From NCBI GenBank assembly GCA_020342235.1, contig CP073215.1:620001-684000 (forward strand): a DNA stretch of 64,000 nt, read 5' to 3'. The notes under the pieces were generated by a model that was not told the DNA's origin, searched no databases, and saw only the letters and a program-made list of their open reading frames with translations. Both the position numbers and the translations under genes were made by a program. This document shows positions 62,799 to 64,000 of this stretch, one piece after another. The DNA comes from Saccharomycopsis phalli (lineage: Eukaryota > Ascomycota > Saccharomycetes > Ascoideales > Saccharomycopsidaceae). Positions within the stretch are counted from its first letter, which is position 1. The number at the start of each line of letters is the position of its first letter.

Positions 62799-64000
62799 TT
62801 TACATTTTTATTTTCCATATATACCGTAATAGTATATTTGACACGTGTATGTCGCGTGACTTTATTAGAGACGTTCTGAATAGTTGGTAATATGGCTAAC
62901 GGATTCTTTACAGCATTTATGTTTTAATCAATGACAGAGTATTGAGACCTACTTATTGATGGTACTCGATTAGAGATACTTGATTTGGCTAGATGTGAAT
63001 TATGTTAAATAATGTATAGCAGCATTTATTAGTTTGCTCGAACGGCTCACGGCATTTTAAGATTACAGTTTCATTGTTTCTTGGCTCTTCAGCTGTCAAC
63101 CAAAGCCTATGTGAGCCGGATTGTTTTCACGGAGGTTTATAAGGTGAAATGATCTTTCCATATTGCAGTCTTGGATGAAACGGTTAGTTGAGCAGCATTT
63201 TCACGGAAATTCTTGGGTAAATGGGTCAATTAGGTATTAGGGTTATAGATTATCCATTGTTGTTTGTCGCTACAAACTGCGAATTAATATACTGTGGCAC
63301 CTCTCCAGTTATATAGACTCCCTGTCGTGATAACCGGACATACCCACATAGGTACGATTCCTAAGAATATAGATGAGAAAATATTACATCCACTGAGAAT
63401 ATTATTGTGCTTGATGTATACTAAACTAGTCTGGTTATCACTACAAAAAGGAGAAGAATACTATCCAAAAGATAGACAACAATCTATCTATTCCCTAGGA
63501 ACAACAAAATACACCATTGTGCACGACCTTATTAAGACAAGGACATTGTCAATTTCTCGGCTGTCAAAACAGCGTAGTGAAGAACGCTTTATTATTGCTA
63601 AATATGTACGTTGAGTAACTTCAATAAACGGACATCCCAGTATGTTTCATCCTTGCATGGTTTTGGCAGTTTTCCCGGCAAATATGTGACTATAAACACA
63701 TGAGAATTCCGAGATTTGGACTGTTGGCAGGCCTGGAGGTGGGTACATAATATGGTGGCTTTGTCAGAATTTATTTTCATGTAAAATTGCGATGGTTATC
63801 TCTGGAATATTTTAAAATAGCCTGCCATGCATCAAGCTCCAACCGACTCGTGCGGAAGAATAAGAAATAGTGCATTGATATCAGCTCGTTTCTGAATTTC
63901 CTTTTTTCATTCTTTCTTTTAGTTATTTTCTGTTCTTGTCTGCTTAATAAATTAATTATCTTTGCCTACCTACGTAATTACCTTATTACACTTGCTTAAT

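Noticed and set aside
63294-63614. 106-residue plus-strand ORF
   Set aside because: No recognisable motif and no support from context. Left out rather than named.

Overview
This window is nuclear DNA from a budding yeast (Saccharomycotina). It holds about 17 conserved single-copy housekeeping genes with few, very short introns, two nuclear tRNA genes, a respiratory complex I subunit (NDUFA13/GRIM-19), a secreted aspartic protease family, LINE fragments and Ty1/copia-type and other LTR elements. CTG codons are almost absent: my manual scan found none in ADE12, RPT3 or the Xaa-Pro peptidase, and four in the 1144-codon RET1. Where CTG falls at well-conserved sites it tends to sit where relatives have Ser (RET1 codon 145, YPD1 codon 142). 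I therefore infer a CUG-Ser clade yeast. Leu in a standard translation should be read with caution at CTG codons. The species is not determined.

Layout. 1-14.7 kb is gene-dense: SMX3, GAB1, DOT5, RET1, YPD1, AFG2 and a probable mitochondrial protein gene. Clusters of CACGTG sites lie in the divergent promoters. 15.5-28.1 kb holds an orphan membrane-protein gene, ADE12, NDUFA13, RPT3, and the tight divergent pair CIA2/NAF1, separated by repeat-rich gaps with decayed LINE copies. 28.6-42.5 kb is an accessory block with four secreted aspartic protease genes (one carrying a stop codon), a tandem duplication, LINE fragments and a broken Ty1/copia element. 43-58.4 kb holds MSH1, NCS2, a possible peroxin gene, a three-exon HAD phosphatase, an Xaa-Pro peptidase, a fifth (broken) aspartic protease and a DUF1769 gene. 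58.6-64 kb is a tRNA/LTR hot spot: tRNA-Ser(GCU) and tRNA-Ala(AGC), each with solo LTRs upstream, and no convincing protein gene.

The housekeeping genes do not form an operon-like pathway. They cover splicing (SMX3), GPI anchoring (GAB1), redox defence (DOT5), RNA polymerase III (RET1), osmosensing phosphorelay (YPD1), 60S ribosome maturation (AFG2), H/ACA snoRNP assembly (NAF1), Fe-S delivery (CIA2), purine synthesis (ADE12), proteolysis (RPT3), mitochondrial DNA repair (MSH1) and tRNA thiolation (NCS2). The coordinated module is the aspartic protease family: all five members share a near-identical element about 92-95 bp upstream of the start codon.

The strongest unusual signals are the evidence for CUG reassignment, an inverted LTR pair whose 67-bp spacer appears to have flipped, a three-layer nest of LTRs beside tRNA-Ala whose order can be read from target duplications, and the aspartic protease cluster with two single-stop copies and one copy with an altered active-site triplet.
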